From: Bacteroidota bacterium | Lineage (GTDB): Bacteria > Bacteroidota > Ignavibacteria > Ignavibacteriales > Ignavibacteriaceae | Assembly: GCA_021815405.1 (NCBI GenBank) | Contig: JAKAGV010000002.1 | Span: 1-64,000, forward strand | Direction: 5' to 3' | Length of the DNA stretch: 64,000 bases | In this document: positions 26,531 to 36,180 of the stretch, piece after piece | Numbering within the stretch: the stretch's first letter is position 1 | How the letters are laid out: every line of letters begins with the position of its first letter | The notes under the pieces: model-generated | What the model saw: the letters and a program-made list of their open reading frames with translations, nothing else | Database searches by the model: none | Told to the model about the DNA's origin: nothing | Position numbers and translations under genes: made by a program

Positions 26531-27691
26531 TCATTTAACAAATTTCCGTGTTAAATTGTTTATGGTATCGGCTACCCTTTCAACCTGTTCCTCGGACATT
26601 CCAGGCCAAATTGGTAAAGTTATAATCTTGGGATAAAGATATTCAGAAACCGGAAAACCTTTTTCACTTAGTTTAAAAGTATCTCGGTAATAAGGATGTC
26701 GATAAAGAGGAATGAAGTGAACGCTAACGCCAATTCCCTCTTTCTTTAATTCATCTATAAATTGGGAGCGGGAAATACTCAGTTTGTCTATATCCAATAG
26801 AATCGGATATAGATGATATGATGGTTTTCTATCTCTCTTATATTCATATAATTTAAGAAGATCATTGTGTCCTAAAAGATTATTGTACTCCCGAAAGATT
26901 TTTTTCCGCTCTTCAAGCATAAAATCAATTTTCTTTAATTGAGCTATGCCCAAGGCAGCCTGAATATCTGTAAAATTATATTTGAATCCCGGGGCAACAA
27001 CTTCGTAATACCATGAGCCTTCATTAGAGTAACGCTTCCATGCATCACTATTGATACCATGCAGGCGCATAACCGAACATCGCTTTGCAATTTCTTCATC
27101 ATTAGTACACAGCATTCCACCTTCACCTGTTGCCAGTGTTTTGGTAACATAAAAACTGAAGCAAGTTACATCACTAATAGTTCCAATCATTTTATTTTTA
27201 TACCATGCAGGAAGTGAATGAGCAGCATCCTCAATTATTTTTAGATTATGTTTTTTTGCAATTGATATTATTTCATCCATATCGCACGGATTTCCGCCAT
27301 AGTGTACTGGGATAATGGCTTTCGTCTTTTTAGTAATTGCTTTTTCAATTTCTACCGGATCAATATTGAATGAATCTTTTTGTACATCAACAATTACCGG
27401 CTTTGCTTTGAAATAACAAACTATCTCAGCAGTAGCAGTAAATGTCATCGAAGGAATTATTACTTCATCGCCTTCTTTTAATCCAATCGCCTCTAAAGCA
27501 AGATGAGCAGCAGCAGTCCATGATGATGCAGTAACGGAAAATTTTGCCCCAATATATGAGTTGAATTCTTTTTCAAACCGGATAGTTTTGGGTCCGGTAG
27601 TCCACCACCCTGAACGGATAGTGTTTGTTACCTCTGTTATTTCATCCTCTGTAATAAGCGGCTTATGAAACGGAATATATTCTTCAATCAT
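26531..27691 (-). CDS. DegT/DnrJ/EryC1 PLP sugar aminotransferase (PglE-like)
   Basis: A 386-residue PLP enzyme. The cofactor Lys is 184 (FSFYVTKTLATGEGG), the pyridine-binding Asp is 155 (EDAAHS) and the phosphate-contact region is around 55-60. It transfers an amino group to a 4-keto or 3-keto nucleotide sugar. With the PglF-like dehydratase and PglC-like transferase downstream, a UDP-4-amino-4,6-dideoxy-GlcNAc product is the natural guess; an acetyltransferase (PglD) is not in the window. A decayed relative lies just upstream at 27907-28400. Confidence 0.92.
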   Translation of the reverse strand: MIEEYIPFHKPLITEDEITEVTNTIRSGWWTTGPKTIRFEKEFNSYIGAKFSVTASSWTAAAHLALEAIGLKEGDEVIIPSMTFTATAEIVCYFKAKPVIVDVQKDSFNIDPVEIEKAITKKTKAIIPVHYGGNPCDMDEIISIAKKHNLKIIEDAAHSLPAWYKNKMIGTISDVTCFSFYVTKTLATGEGGMLCTNDEEIAKRCSVMRLHGINSDAWKRYSNEGSWYYEVVAPGFKYNFTDIQAALGIAQLKKIDFMLEERKKIFREYNNLLGHNDLLKLYEYKRDRKPSYHLYPILLDIDKLSISRSQFIDELKKEGIGVSVHFIPLYRHPYYRDTFKLSEKGFPVSEYLYPKIITLPIWPGMSEEQVERVADTINNLTRKFVK

Positions 27692-27906
27692 AATGACAAA
27701 ATTACAGTCAAATTTAATACCGGAAAATCAATCAATTATTTTCATCTAATTTAATAAGAATTAAACTGTTATTCTTGATCGAAAGGATTATTTCTCAAAG
27801 TCGAAAAAGAAAAAAATAATAAAAATATTCTTAATTTTCACTTAAGTTTAAATTTTTTAACCTTTTTACAAAGATAATACTTTTATCTTCCGTTAAACAA
27901 TAAAAA

Positions 27907-28400
27907 CTATTCAATTAAATCAAGATGTTCTGATAAATATTTCAACACCTTGCTGTTATCATTAATTTCAGTCGGCAAGTTCAAAATCTTTCTAGAAATT
28001 TCAACTGAAACCGGAAATTCCTCCGTGTTAAATCCCCAAAGTTGTAAATTTTCCTTTACCGGATGAAGTGGCGAAATAAACCCGAAGCCCAAATTTATTA
28101 TTTCTTTACTTGCAAGTTCAAAAAATTTTTTAATTCTTTAAAAGCATAGGATATTTAAGAAATAAATTATTAGGAAAAGACTTTCATCAACAAAGATTTT
28201 ATTGTTTAGTTTTAGAAACCCGGTATGGTCCGCCGCGTTCTTCTTTCTAAAGTTTTTTCGTTTATCAAGATTTTTTAATTGCTTCATTCTCACTTTAACT
28301 TGAGATAAAGATTTTTTAAAAATAATTCTTTGGTAATTTTATCTCTTCCAGTTCTTCATCTTGAGATGATCCGATAATTAAATTATGCCGTGAATATACA
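27907..28400 (-). pseudogene. Decayed DegT/DnrJ/EryC1 aminotransferase
   Basis: The minus strand can be read as an aminotransferase only by changing frame. The last 75 or so codons read RIKKFFELASKEIINLG, then FISPLHPVKENLQLWGF and FPVSVEISRKILNLPTEIN, the classic DegT C-terminus. An in-frame stop lies just before RIKKFF. Upstream, KQLKNLDK (near 28290) and YSRHNLIIGSSQDEELEEIK (near 28330-28400) match the middle of the same family in other frames. The first third of the gene is absent. A short open frame from TTG at 28092 survives but cannot be functional. Confidence 0.75.
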
Positions 28401-28412
28401 CATGTTCCAGAT

Positions 28413-29417
28413 TTATTTATTTTTCTTTATTAACAGTAAACTTAATCCAGCTAAAAAACCTGTTGCATAAGCAAAGTGAAGAATTATTACAGCTAAAGGG
28501 AAAAGAATACCTTTTTTAATTCCATTTTTAATAATAATATTTATATCAAAAAGTAATATGGTCAAGAAATAAATAAGCGGGATAAAAATACTTACAAATA
28601 TCTGGTGAATAATAATTCCAAGGAAAATAAAAAATAATAATGATAAGAGAAAAATTGCCGGAACCAATTGCCTGAAGGAAACAGGAAGTGTATGCTTTTT
28701 GATAACCGCAACCCTCCAGAAGCCGTAATTAAAATATTGTTTGAACAATTTAAAAGGAGTTGTTCTTACAAAATATTTGCTCTTTGCTTTTGCAGAAAGT
28801 AAAACTTTGTACCCGCGCTTCGTCAATCTATAATTTAATTCATCATCCTGGTTTTTTACCAGCATTTCGTCATAAAGACCAATTTTGTCAAAGACTTCTT
28901 TTTTGAATACAGGAAAACCTGCTCCTTCCGCAAATCCTTCAAAATCCGGGAATCTATGTTTTGCATTACCGACTCCGATTAGAGAAGACATAGCAAGTGC
29001 AACAGCTTTACCAAAATTAGTAATTCCTTCATTAATTATTGGACCTCCTGTACAAGCAATTAAAGGATCTATATTAAATGAAGAGATGCAAACACTAAGA
29101 TAATTTGGATCATATACTGTATGTGCACCCATAATCGCAACGTACTTTCCTCTTGCAGCATTTATACCTATATTCATTGCAACTGGAGTAATTTTCATTG
29201 GGTTTGAAATTATTTTTAACCGATGATCAGTTGCTTTTAACCGCTCTAAAATTATCTTTGTTCCGTCTTCGCTTTCACCATCGATGGCAAGCACTTCTAA
29301 TTCACCTGCAAGATTTTTTTGCAGGAGGATAGAGATAATTGTTCTTTCAATATATTCTGCCTCATTTCTGCATGGGACAATAGCGGTAATTAATATATCA
29401 TTCGTTAAACTATCCAT
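28413..29417 (-). CDS. GT2 family glycosyltransferase (ExoA-like) with C-terminal membrane helices
   Basis: A 334-residue GT-A enzyme. The N-terminal motif TAIVPCRNEAEYIERT (11-26), VLAIDGESEDGT and a late acidic NQDDELNYR support an inverting GT2 fold. Residues about 245-330 form three or four membrane helices, as in ExoA-type succinoglycan transferases that work on lipid-linked sugars at the inner face of the membrane. It is an intact gene between two decayed ones (an aminotransferase on one side, a GT2 relic on the other). Confidence 0.9.
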   Translation of the reverse strand: MDSLTNDILITAIVPCRNEAEYIERTIISILLQKNLAGELEVLAIDGESEDGTKIILERLKATDHRLKIISNPMKITPVAMNIGINAARGKYVAIMGAHTVYDPNYLSVCISSFNIDPLIACTGGPIINEGITNFGKAVALAMSSLIGVGNAKHRFPDFEGFAEGAGFPVFKKEVFDKIGLYDEMLVKNQDDELNYRLTKRGYKVLLSAKAKSKYFVRTTPFKLFKQYFNYGFWRVAVIKKHTLPVSFRQLVPAIFLLSLLFFIFLGIIIHQIFVSIFIPLIYFLTILLFDINIIIKNGIKKGILFPLAVIILHFAYATGFLAGLSLLLIKKNK

Positions 29418-29599
29418 GTTGTATATTCTCGATAAAATTAAATATCATGTTTACCTCTAATGATTCTTTGACAAGAGCGAATTACTTTTACTATCTGTCA
29501 ACATCATCGGTTATGTTGAGATATCTTCTAATTCTTTCTCTTCCAATCAATCAAATTTTTCTTGATTTATTTCATCTTCTAATTACATTTCAATTCAGC

Positions 29600-29960
29600 T
29601 TGCATCATCCTCATCAATTTTTGAACTTCATCAAAGACTTCATGAAGATAATCTTTCCCAAAATCAGAATGCACACTTGTAATTATTATGAATTCATCCT
29701 TTGCATTCTTAATTCCGAGGTCCAATCCGAAAGGACTAAATTTATTAGAGCTATTTATCCATCGGATGGATGAAAATTTATTTTGAAATTATTAGTTTAT
29801 CGGAACTGTACCGTCTCTTTTCTTACCATCAACAACTAAAATCTCAATCAAGTTTTATCATAATCCATTTCGATAAAAGATTGAATGCTCTGTACGATAT
29901 ATTTTTCCTCGTTTCTACAGGGAATTATAATTGATAGAGTTTTTACAAAGTTTGTTTCAG
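29600..29960 (-). pseudogene. Decayed GT2 glycosyltransferase
   Basis: On the minus strand the beginning reads TLSIIIPCRNEEKYIVQSIQ and FIEMDYDK (from about 29945), the classic GT2 N-terminus, then hits stops. In another frame EILVVDGKKRDGT follows, and in a third PFGLDLGIKNAKDEFIII and SVHSDFGKDYLHEVFDE appear (about 29600-29740), matching the next GT2 blocks in the right order. At least two frameshifts and several stops are present, and the C-terminal half is missing. It appears to be a relative of the intact GT2 gene at 28413-29417. Confidence 0.7.
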
Positions 29961-30027
29961 GCTAATTACGCTTCTAAAATTTATTATTCTAATTTATTCA
30001 AAGTTTGGATGCTATGAAATTGCCTGG

Positions 30028-31131
30028 TTAAACCGATAATAGTTTTTTATATACCTTTACCATTTCGTCCACGTTTTTATTCCAATCATAATTTTGAATG
30101 ACATGCTCTCTTCCGGCTGCACCAAGCTTTTTACGCAAATCCTCATTTTTAATAAGAGTTAAAATTGCCTGCGAAGCTGCTTCAATATCGCCTCTCCGAA
30201 CAATGATTCCGGTTTGGTTGTTTTTTACTACTTCTTTAAATCCATCAGCATCGGAAACAACAACGGGCTTTGTGCATGCAGAGGCTTCCAATGCAGATAC
30301 TCCAAAACTTTCGCTATCGGATAAAGAAACAAAAATATCAATCATATTATTGTACTTTGGAATCTCTTCATGATTTTTATACCCGGTAAAGAAAGTATCA
30401 TTCTCAAGCTCCAATTCCTTAACTAATTTTTTTAGATGATTTTCCTGCGGTCCTCCGCCGACAATTAATAATTTTAATGGAATATCACGAACCTTTTCTT
30501 TCACAAGTTTAAATGCATTGATTAAATATTCTATTCCATATTTCTTTTCCAGTGTTTTAATTGTACCGACAACAATATTCTTTTCTGTAAATAATGAATC
30601 GACATTTTCCGGTTTAAATTTTGTAGTATCAATTCCAAAAGGTATAACTTCAATTTTTTTTGAAGTAAATTTTTTTGTCTTTTCCACCATTGCATAACTT
30701 GTTGAACAAATTACATCCGCTTTATTCAAACTGAATTCAATCAACTTTTTATTAAAGATATTCTTTTCGGGCATAATATATATATCCGATCCCCATACTG
30801 AAATAACATAAGGATGAAAACCGGTTAAGGCTCCAAGCACTCCATAGCTTGAAGCATAATGAGCATGGAGAATATCAGGCTTAATTTTTCTTATTAAGGA
30901 TTTTATGCGTCTTACCGCTGTAAGATAAATGATTTTAGAAAATGCGCCGTCCTGGTTGCTTTGGAAAATATTAGGGAGACGTAAAGCTTCGATTTTAATT
31001 TTTTTATCATATGAATTTCTGTCGCAGTTGTTTAACCCGAAAAGGAAAACATCAATTCCCCTTTGGCTTAATGAATTTGTCCATCTGATAGTATGCGAAG
31101 AAGCAGGATTTGCTAATAATAATATTTTCAT
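30028..31131 (-). CDS. GT4 family glycosyltransferase
   Basis: A 367-residue GT-B enzyme. The N-terminal domain starts KILLLANPASSHTIRW and contains HAHYASSYG; the C-terminal domain carries the nucleotide-sugar signature SDSESFGVSALEASACTKP (about 270-288) with the two Glu residues of the EX7E pattern. It would add one sugar from an NDP donor with retention of configuration. No membrane segment, so cytosolic or membrane-associated. It lies 19 bases after the upstream O-antigen polymerase/ligase gene in the operon. Confidence 0.93.
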   Translation of the reverse strand: MKILLLANPASSHTIRWTNSLSQRGIDVFLFGLNNCDRNSYDKKIKIEALRLPNIFQSNQDGAFSKIIYLTAVRRIKSLIRKIKPDILHAHYASSYGVLGALTGFHPYVISVWGSDIYIMPEKNIFNKKLIEFSLNKADVICSTSYAMVEKTKKFTSKKIEVIPFGIDTTKFKPENVDSLFTEKNIVVGTIKTLEKKYGIEYLINAFKLVKEKVRDIPLKLLIVGGGPQENHLKKLVKELELENDTFFTGYKNHEEIPKYNNMIDIFVSLSDSESFGVSALEASACTKPVVVSDADGFKEVVKNNQTGIIVRRGDIEAASQAILTLIKNEDLRKKLGAAGREHVIQNYDWNKNVDEMVKVYKKLLSV

Positions 31132-31150
31132 CCTACAGGCTCTATCATAA

Positions 31151-32554
31151 TTACTTTTCTTTAATCAAATTAGAATCAATAAAAGTTTTATAAAGATAAG
31201 CAGTAATTGCAACCACCATCCAGAAAGGTAAATCTCTTGTAATCCATCCGTTTGAAATTAAACTTGTAGCTTCCAGAAAGCTTCTGCCAAGCAATCCTAA
31301 TCCAATACTGCTAATCGCAACGGATATATAATAATAATCTTTATCAATAACTTTTGCCAAACGTTCTGCTTTGAAAGACAATTTAAAATAAATAACGAAC
31401 AAATAAATTGCCGAAGCAAGTCCTAGAATTCCCATCTCAGCAAATTTATAAAGAAAGAAATTATGAGCGGCTCCGCTTCTTGCCCACCAGATTTGATGTG
31501 CTTCAAAGCTTCCAAGCATTACTGGAAGGTAAGTATAAATCTTTGTCCAAAATAAATCCGGACCGACACCGACGAGGAAGTTATGCTTAATAATATCAAA
31601 GCTCATAGTCCAGATTTGGTAGCGAGTGTTTTCTAATATTCTATCAACTCTAAAATAGATTCCGAAATATTTATTAAGGACAGGAACAATAATAATAAGC
31701 AAAGCTAATCCCGTTAAACCTTCTAGAAAGAATTTTAAATAACGCGGCTTTAATCTCCATAAGATAAAAACCATGCTTATAAACACTGCGCCAATAGAAG
31801 CACGGGAGTCAGTTAATAACAAGACAATAAGTAAAAATGCAAGGAGAGAATAATAAAAATATTTTAATCTAGATTTATGGTTTCTCTTTATCAATGAAAG
31901 TGCAATCATTACAGGAATGGTAACAGCAAGTAAAATACCGACTGCATTTGGATTACTGTACAGCCCGGAAAATTGGTTGAATGAATGAGTTTGAAATGAA
32001 AAGAGAGTTAATCCTTCAGAAAAAATATCATAAAAAATAACGAGCCCTAAAATTATACTGACAATAATAAGTGAATTGAGGTAGTTCAAAACAGTTTTCT
32101 TATCATTTATAAATGAGAAGTATATATATACTATAATGAAGAAAACCAATTGTCTTAGGGTAACAAATACACATGCAATGATATTGCTTGAAAAGATAGA
32201 AGAAACAAGCATTGATATTAAAGTCAGGGCGATTAAATAATTAATTTCTTTCGGAAAGTTAAATAAAGATTTTGCCGATAATCCGAATCTTCGGATGTAC
32301 AAGAATAAAAGAAGGAAGATAAGAATGACGTTCAAATAATTTCGATAACTTGCGGCAAAATCACTTGTCATTACGAGGAAAAGGATTATTGAAGCAGATA
32401 GTAAATATTTTTCATCAAACAGTATAAAACTTATTATACAAATAAGCGCAAGTATTCCAAACCATAAATAAGGCATAAAAAGAACAGCTGCTAGTGCCAA
32501 TGCGGCTGAGATTAGAATTATTTGTTTCTCGCTATTTAAAACTCCTGAAATCAA
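31151..32554 (-). CDS. O-antigen ligase/polymerase family membrane protein (Wzy/WaaL-like)
   Basis: A 467-residue polytopic protein with about 11-12 hydrophobic helices. A large periplasmic loop around residues 295-370 contains NTRYQIWTMSFDIIKHNFLV and a GVGPDLFW motif, the typical Wzy_C signature. Family members either polymerise repeat units or ligate glycan to lipid A or another acceptor; sequence alone does not decide which. It overlaps the GT9 gene by 4 bases and is the only candidate polymerase in the cluster, which favours a Wzy role. Confidence 0.88.
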   Translation of the reverse strand: MISGVLNSEKQIILISAALALAAVLFMPYLWFGILALICIISFILFDEKYLLSASIILFLVMTSDFAASYRNYLNVILIFLLLFLYIRRFGLSAKSLFNFPKEINYLIALTLISMLVSSIFSSNIIACVFVTLRQLVFFIIVYIYFSFINDKKTVLNYLNSLIIVSIILGLVIFYDIFSEGLTLFSFQTHSFNQFSGLYSNPNAVGILLAVTIPVMIALSLIKRNHKSRLKYFYYSLLAFLLIVLLLTDSRASIGAVFISMVFILWRLKPRYLKFFLEGLTGLALLIIIVPVLNKYFGIYFRVDRILENTRYQIWTMSFDIIKHNFLVGVGPDLFWTKIYTYLPVMLGSFEAHQIWWARSGAAHNFFLYKFAEMGILGLASAIYLFVIYFKLSFKAERLAKVIDKDYYYISVAISSIGLGLLGRSFLEATSLISNGWITRDLPFWMVVAITAYLYKTFIDSNLIKEK

Positions 32555-33675
32555 ACTTGAATTTTCTCAAAATCTTTTTCAAATATTTTTTTATAAAATG
32601 AAGTTACCCGGGAATATACTTCTTCTACTGAAATTGAACCCATAAAATCTAATTCCGGATTTTTTCTTCCGGCATCCTCAGCGCCGTATTTCTCATTAAT
32701 CTTAGGAGATATTGCAGACTCCTTATAAATATATTCATGGTGATCTCCATAAGGCAAATGGAACATGGGATTAGTTGGTCCATAAATAATGAAAGTTGGT
32801 TTACCTAACAGGCTGGCAATATTAACAGCACCGGAATCACACCCGATTAGAATGGATGCCTTTTTAATTTCATCAATCAACTCGGTTATATCTTTGGTTA
32901 CTATAAAAGTAATTTTTTTTGTTTGAAGCTCAAATAATATTTCTTCGCTTGTGCGTTCTATTGGTATTATAAATTTACAACTATGAAATTTATTAATGTA
33001 AAAATACAGATCAATAAATTTTTTAAAGCTCCATTCCTTAGTTTTCCAGCCAGCAAATGGATGAATAAGAATTTCCCCATTCGAGTTCAAAGATTTTCCA
33101 AAATATTTCAATGATTCTTCATCTTTGATATTCATTGCAAGCTTAACAGCATCTAAATAAATATCCATCTGATGTGGAATTTTTCTAACCGATATATAAT
33201 TAGAATAAATTTCTTTGAAGTACTTTTCATTAAAACCAACAATTTTTGTTGCTTTATTATTGAAAATTAAAGAAGCGGAATTTATCGCGCCCGTAAGATC
33301 GATAATAGTTCCAACACCAAGGGCATTGACTTTTTTACGTAATGCTGCTTTAGCAATTCTTCCGCTGAAATAAAAATCTTCCTTTTTAAGGATAAGGAAA
33401 TTCAAATCATTAAAAGCTATTTCATAAATTTTTCTGGAGTCTTCATAACATACAATAGTTAAATCTTTACCAAATTTATTTCTTAGTGCCTTAATTGCAG
33501 GTACAGTGAAAACTGTATCCCCTAATTTGTGAAGAGCAATAACCAATACTTTTGAAGAATAATTTTTCCGGAATAAAAAAGGAAATCTAATTAAGAAAAT
33601 AAAAATGGAAGTAATGAGTCCCAATATATTAAGCAGCAGAGAATCTTTTTTAATATGGTAAGAAAATTTTATCAA
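32551..33675 (-). CDS. GT9 (heptosyltransferase-like) glycosyltransferase
   Basis: A 374-residue GT-B protein of the ADP-heptose:LPS transferase family. Near the N-terminus VIALHKLGDTVFTVPAIKAL (45-64) is the conserved acceptor-side block, and the donor-binding end contains GCDSGAVNIASLLGKPTF, the GT9 hallmark. A hydrophobic segment at about 15-35 may tether it to the membrane. The sugar is uncertain: in this phylum GT9 members serve both LPS core and other glycans. It follows the flippase gene by 9 bases. Confidence 0.88.
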   Translation of the reverse strand: MIKFSYHIKKDSLLLNILGLITSIFIFLIRFPFLFRKNYSSKVLVIALHKLGDTVFTVPAIKALRNKFGKDLTIVCYEDSRKIYEIAFNDLNFLILKKEDFYFSGRIAKAALRKKVNALGVGTIIDLTGAINSASLIFNNKATKIVGFNEKYFKEIYSNYISVRKIPHQMDIYLDAVKLAMNIKDEESLKYFGKSLNSNGEILIHPFAGWKTKEWSFKKFIDLYFYINKFHSCKFIIPIERTSEEILFELQTKKITFIVTKDITELIDEIKKASILIGCDSGAVNIASLLGKPTFIIYGPTNPMFHLPYGDHHEYIYKESAISPKINEKYGAEDAGRKNPELDFMGSISVEEVYSRVTSFYKKIFEKDFEKIQV

Positions 33676-33684
33676 GGAAAATTT

Positions 33685-35235
33685 TTATATCTTATTATTT
33701 TTGAATAGCGGAATATTCACAAAAGCATTTTCAAAAAGCTTAAACACATCTTGTCTTATCAGCTTAGCATTAAAAATATATGAAGCACAGAAAATTAGGA
33801 GTTTCAAGAATCCGTTTGTAAAAGTATTGGGAAATAAACTTTCAGGGATTAAAACAACTGCTAACAAATAACTAACAAAACCGTTGATAATATCTAAAGA
33901 AAATTCTTTTAGGAAATATTTCACCTTTAATTTCAGCTTTATTAGAACAACGCCAATTCCGGCAATGAAAAAAAATAAATAGCTGATCGAGGTACTAATT
34001 GCTAATCCATTCTGCTGAAGATCTTTTACCAGATAAAAGTTCGCGGCGATTTTTATGAAACATCCGGTTACTGTTATCACCAAAAGAATTTTTACAAGAT
34101 TTGCACCGTACAATAATTTATTGATAACTGCATAAGAAGAATAAAAGATTAGACTAACAGCATAATACTTTAATACTTCAAATGTCATCTGTGTTGCGCC
34201 GCTGTTAAATTCTCCCCGCTGAAATAAAATCCGTATTATTATGCCTCCATAAAAAATCAGGGTTAAACTAATTGGAACAAACAAAAAAAGATTAATACTG
34301 AAAAAGTTATCAAGTTTTTTTTGTACATCTTCTATGATATTCGAATGAAGTGATAAGGAAAAGCTTGGGAAAATTGCAGTGGATAATGCGGCAGATATAA
34401 TTGTTATCGGTAAAAGATAAATGTAGGAAGCATAATTTAATGAAGCTATACCTCCCTTTTGAACTTCGTTGAAAAAATATCGGTCTGCTAATAAATAAAT
34501 CTGACTTATCGATTCAATTAGGATCGTAATAACCAAAGAATAATTTATTATTGCTCTTGCATTTCCGCCTTTAATAAACATATATAAATTTAATTTAATT
34601 TTATTAGCAGCTTTGAATAACAGAAAGATTAATTGCAAAAGATTTCCGGCAATATAACCAATTGGAATTGTATAAACACCGATCTTGTTTGAGAAAATAA
34701 CCACAAGAAGAATGACTGCTACATTTAACAAGAGTTGAGACATTGCCGGAGATCTAAACTCAAATTCCGACTGAAGAAATGCGGCTAAGATTGAATAGGC
34801 AGCGCTTAAAGGTATAGTTAATAAAAATATCCTAAAGACATTTAAGGTTGATATGAATTCAAAGGAAGAAGAATCATGAAGATAAAGATTAACGATTGGT
34901 CCCGATAAATAAAAAAGAATTGCAGCTAAAAGAAGCCCGAAAAGTGAAAAAATCCAGAATGAAGAATTTGTAAACGCCCTCGTTTTTTCAGGTGTTTCAA
35001 TCTTGGTTTTATTATAACTAGGAATAAAATAGTTTTGTCCGAGATATAAAATTACTGTGTTGATTGTAATCGGAAGAACAGCGCCAACAAGGTAAAGATC
35101 AAATTGAGTATTGAGTCCGAAAAAGTTTGCGAATACAATCTCCCTAATTAATCCTAGCCCCTTCCCAATTAGACCCACGGCAGTAATCAGGATAGAGGCT
35201 CCAGCAACTGTAGAGGTAAACTTTTTGCCGGTCAT
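33685..35235 (-). CDS. MurJ/MviN-family lipid-linked oligosaccharide flippase
   Basis: A 516-residue protein with about 14 membrane helices of the MOP exporter superfamily. The first helices (GKGLGLIREIVFANFFG) and the FILFQRGEFNS-like block (FQRGEFNSGATQM near 337-349) are MviN-type. MurJ itself flips lipid II, but a copy inside a polysaccharide operon more likely acts as a Wzx-like flippase for the locus's own lipid-linked repeat unit. No other flippase is present in the cluster. It follows the UDP-xylose synthase gene by 6 bases. Confidence 0.85.
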   Translation of the reverse strand: MTGKKFTSTVAGASILITAVGLIGKGLGLIREIVFANFFGLNTQFDLYLVGAVLPITINTVILYLGQNYFIPSYNKTKIETPEKTRAFTNSSFWIFSLFGLLLAAILFYLSGPIVNLYLHDSSSFEFISTLNVFRIFLLTIPLSAAYSILAAFLQSEFEFRSPAMSQLLLNVAVILLVVIFSNKIGVYTIPIGYIAGNLLQLIFLLFKAANKIKLNLYMFIKGGNARAIINYSLVITILIESISQIYLLADRYFFNEVQKGGIASLNYASYIYLLPITIISAALSTAIFPSFSLSLHSNIIEDVQKKLDNFFSINLFLFVPISLTLIFYGGIIIRILFQRGEFNSGATQMTFEVLKYYAVSLIFYSSYAVINKLLYGANLVKILLVITVTGCFIKIAANFYLVKDLQQNGLAISTSISYLFFFIAGIGVVLIKLKLKVKYFLKEFSLDIINGFVSYLLAVVLIPESLFPNTFTNGFLKLLIFCASYIFNAKLIRQDVFKLFENAFVNIPLFKNNKI

Positions 35236-35241
35236 TATTTT

Positions 35242-36180
35242 TTAAATCATCTTTTTAAAATATTCCAATGTAATCTTCAAACCTTCAAACCTATCAACTT
35301 TTGGTTCCCAGCCTAAAATCTTTTTGGCTTTAGTAATATCGGGCTGCCTTACTTTTGGATCATCAACCGGAAGTTCTTTATAAGCTATTTTACTCTTCGT
35401 TCCGGTAAGATTGATAATTTCTTCTGCAAATTGTTTTATAGTAATTTCTGCCGGATTGCCAATGTTAACAGGATTAGTTTCATTAGACATTAACAATTTA
35501 AAGATTCCATCAACTAAATCGGACACATAACAAAAGCTTCTCGTCTGAGAACCGTCTCCGAAAACAGTTAAGTCCTCACCGCGCAAAGCCTGTCCGACAA
35601 ATTCCGGTAAAGCTCTGCCATCATCAAGCCTCATGCGAGGTCCGTAAGTATTAAAGATTCTAACGATTCTTGTTTCAACTCCATGATAACGATGATAAGC
35701 CATTGTCATCGCTTCAGCAAATCTTTTTGCTTCGTCATAAACACCTCGCGGACCAATTGGGTTTACGTTTCCCCAATAATCTTCCGTTTGAGGATGGACA
35801 ACAGGATCTCCATAAACTTCCGATGTTGAGGCTAACAGCATTCTGGCTTTCTTTTCTTTTGCTAAACCTAAAACTTTATGAGTGCCCAAGGAGCCGACTT
35901 TTAATGTTTGAATAGGAAGCTTCAGATAATCAATTGGGCTTGCAGGAGAAGCAAAGTGTAAAATGTAATCTATCCTTCCGGGCAGAAAAATATAATTTGT
36001 AATATCATGTTTAACGAATGAAAAATTCTCATTACCGGTGAGATGAGCTATATTATTTATGTTTCCGGTTATAAGATTATCAACACAAATTACTTTGAAT
36101 CCTTCGGCTAATAATCTATCACATAAATGTGAGCCTAAAAAACCGGCACCTCCGGTTACTACAGCAGTTGGTTTAAACAA
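35242..36180 (-). CDS. UDP-glucuronate decarboxylase (UDP-xylose synthase)
   Basis: A 312-residue extended SDR. NAD site [10 protein letters not shown] is at 9-18, the active-site block [10 protein letters not shown] is at 117-126 and the catalytic pair Tyr148/Lys152 is in VYDEAKR. The SEVYGDP and [10 protein letters not shown] wording is characteristic of UXS-type decarboxylases rather than epimerases. It would convert UDP-glucuronate to UDP-xylose, predicting xylose (or a derivative) in the polysaccharide. It overlaps the Wzz-like gene by 8 bases. Confidence 0.92.
   Translation of the reverse strand: MFKPTAVVTGGAGFLGSHLCDRLLAEGFKVICVDNLITGNINNIAHLTGNENFSFVKHDITNYIFLPGRIDYILHFASPASPIDYLKLPIQTLKVGSLGTHKVLGLAKEKKARMLLASTSEVYGDPVVHPQTEDYWGNVNPIGPRGVYDEAKRFAEAMTMAYHRYHGVETRIVRIFNTYGPRMRLDDGRALPEFVGQALRGEDLTVFGDGSQTRSFCYVSDLVDGIFKLLMSNETNPVNIGNPAEITIKQFAEEIINLTGTKSKIAYKELPVDDPKVRQPDITKAKKILGWEPKVDRFEGLKITLEYFKKMI

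Noticed and set aside
27907-28092. Short open frame as an independent 61-aa gene
   Set aside because: It is only the C-terminal tail of a DegT aminotransferase with a TTG start inside a conserved region, so I treated it as part of a pseudogene.
29447-29773. Open frame of 108 codons on the plus strand
   Set aside because: It is a shadow opposite the decayed GT2 gene; its own sequence is low in complexity and has no family match, whereas the minus strand shows GT2 blocks in order.
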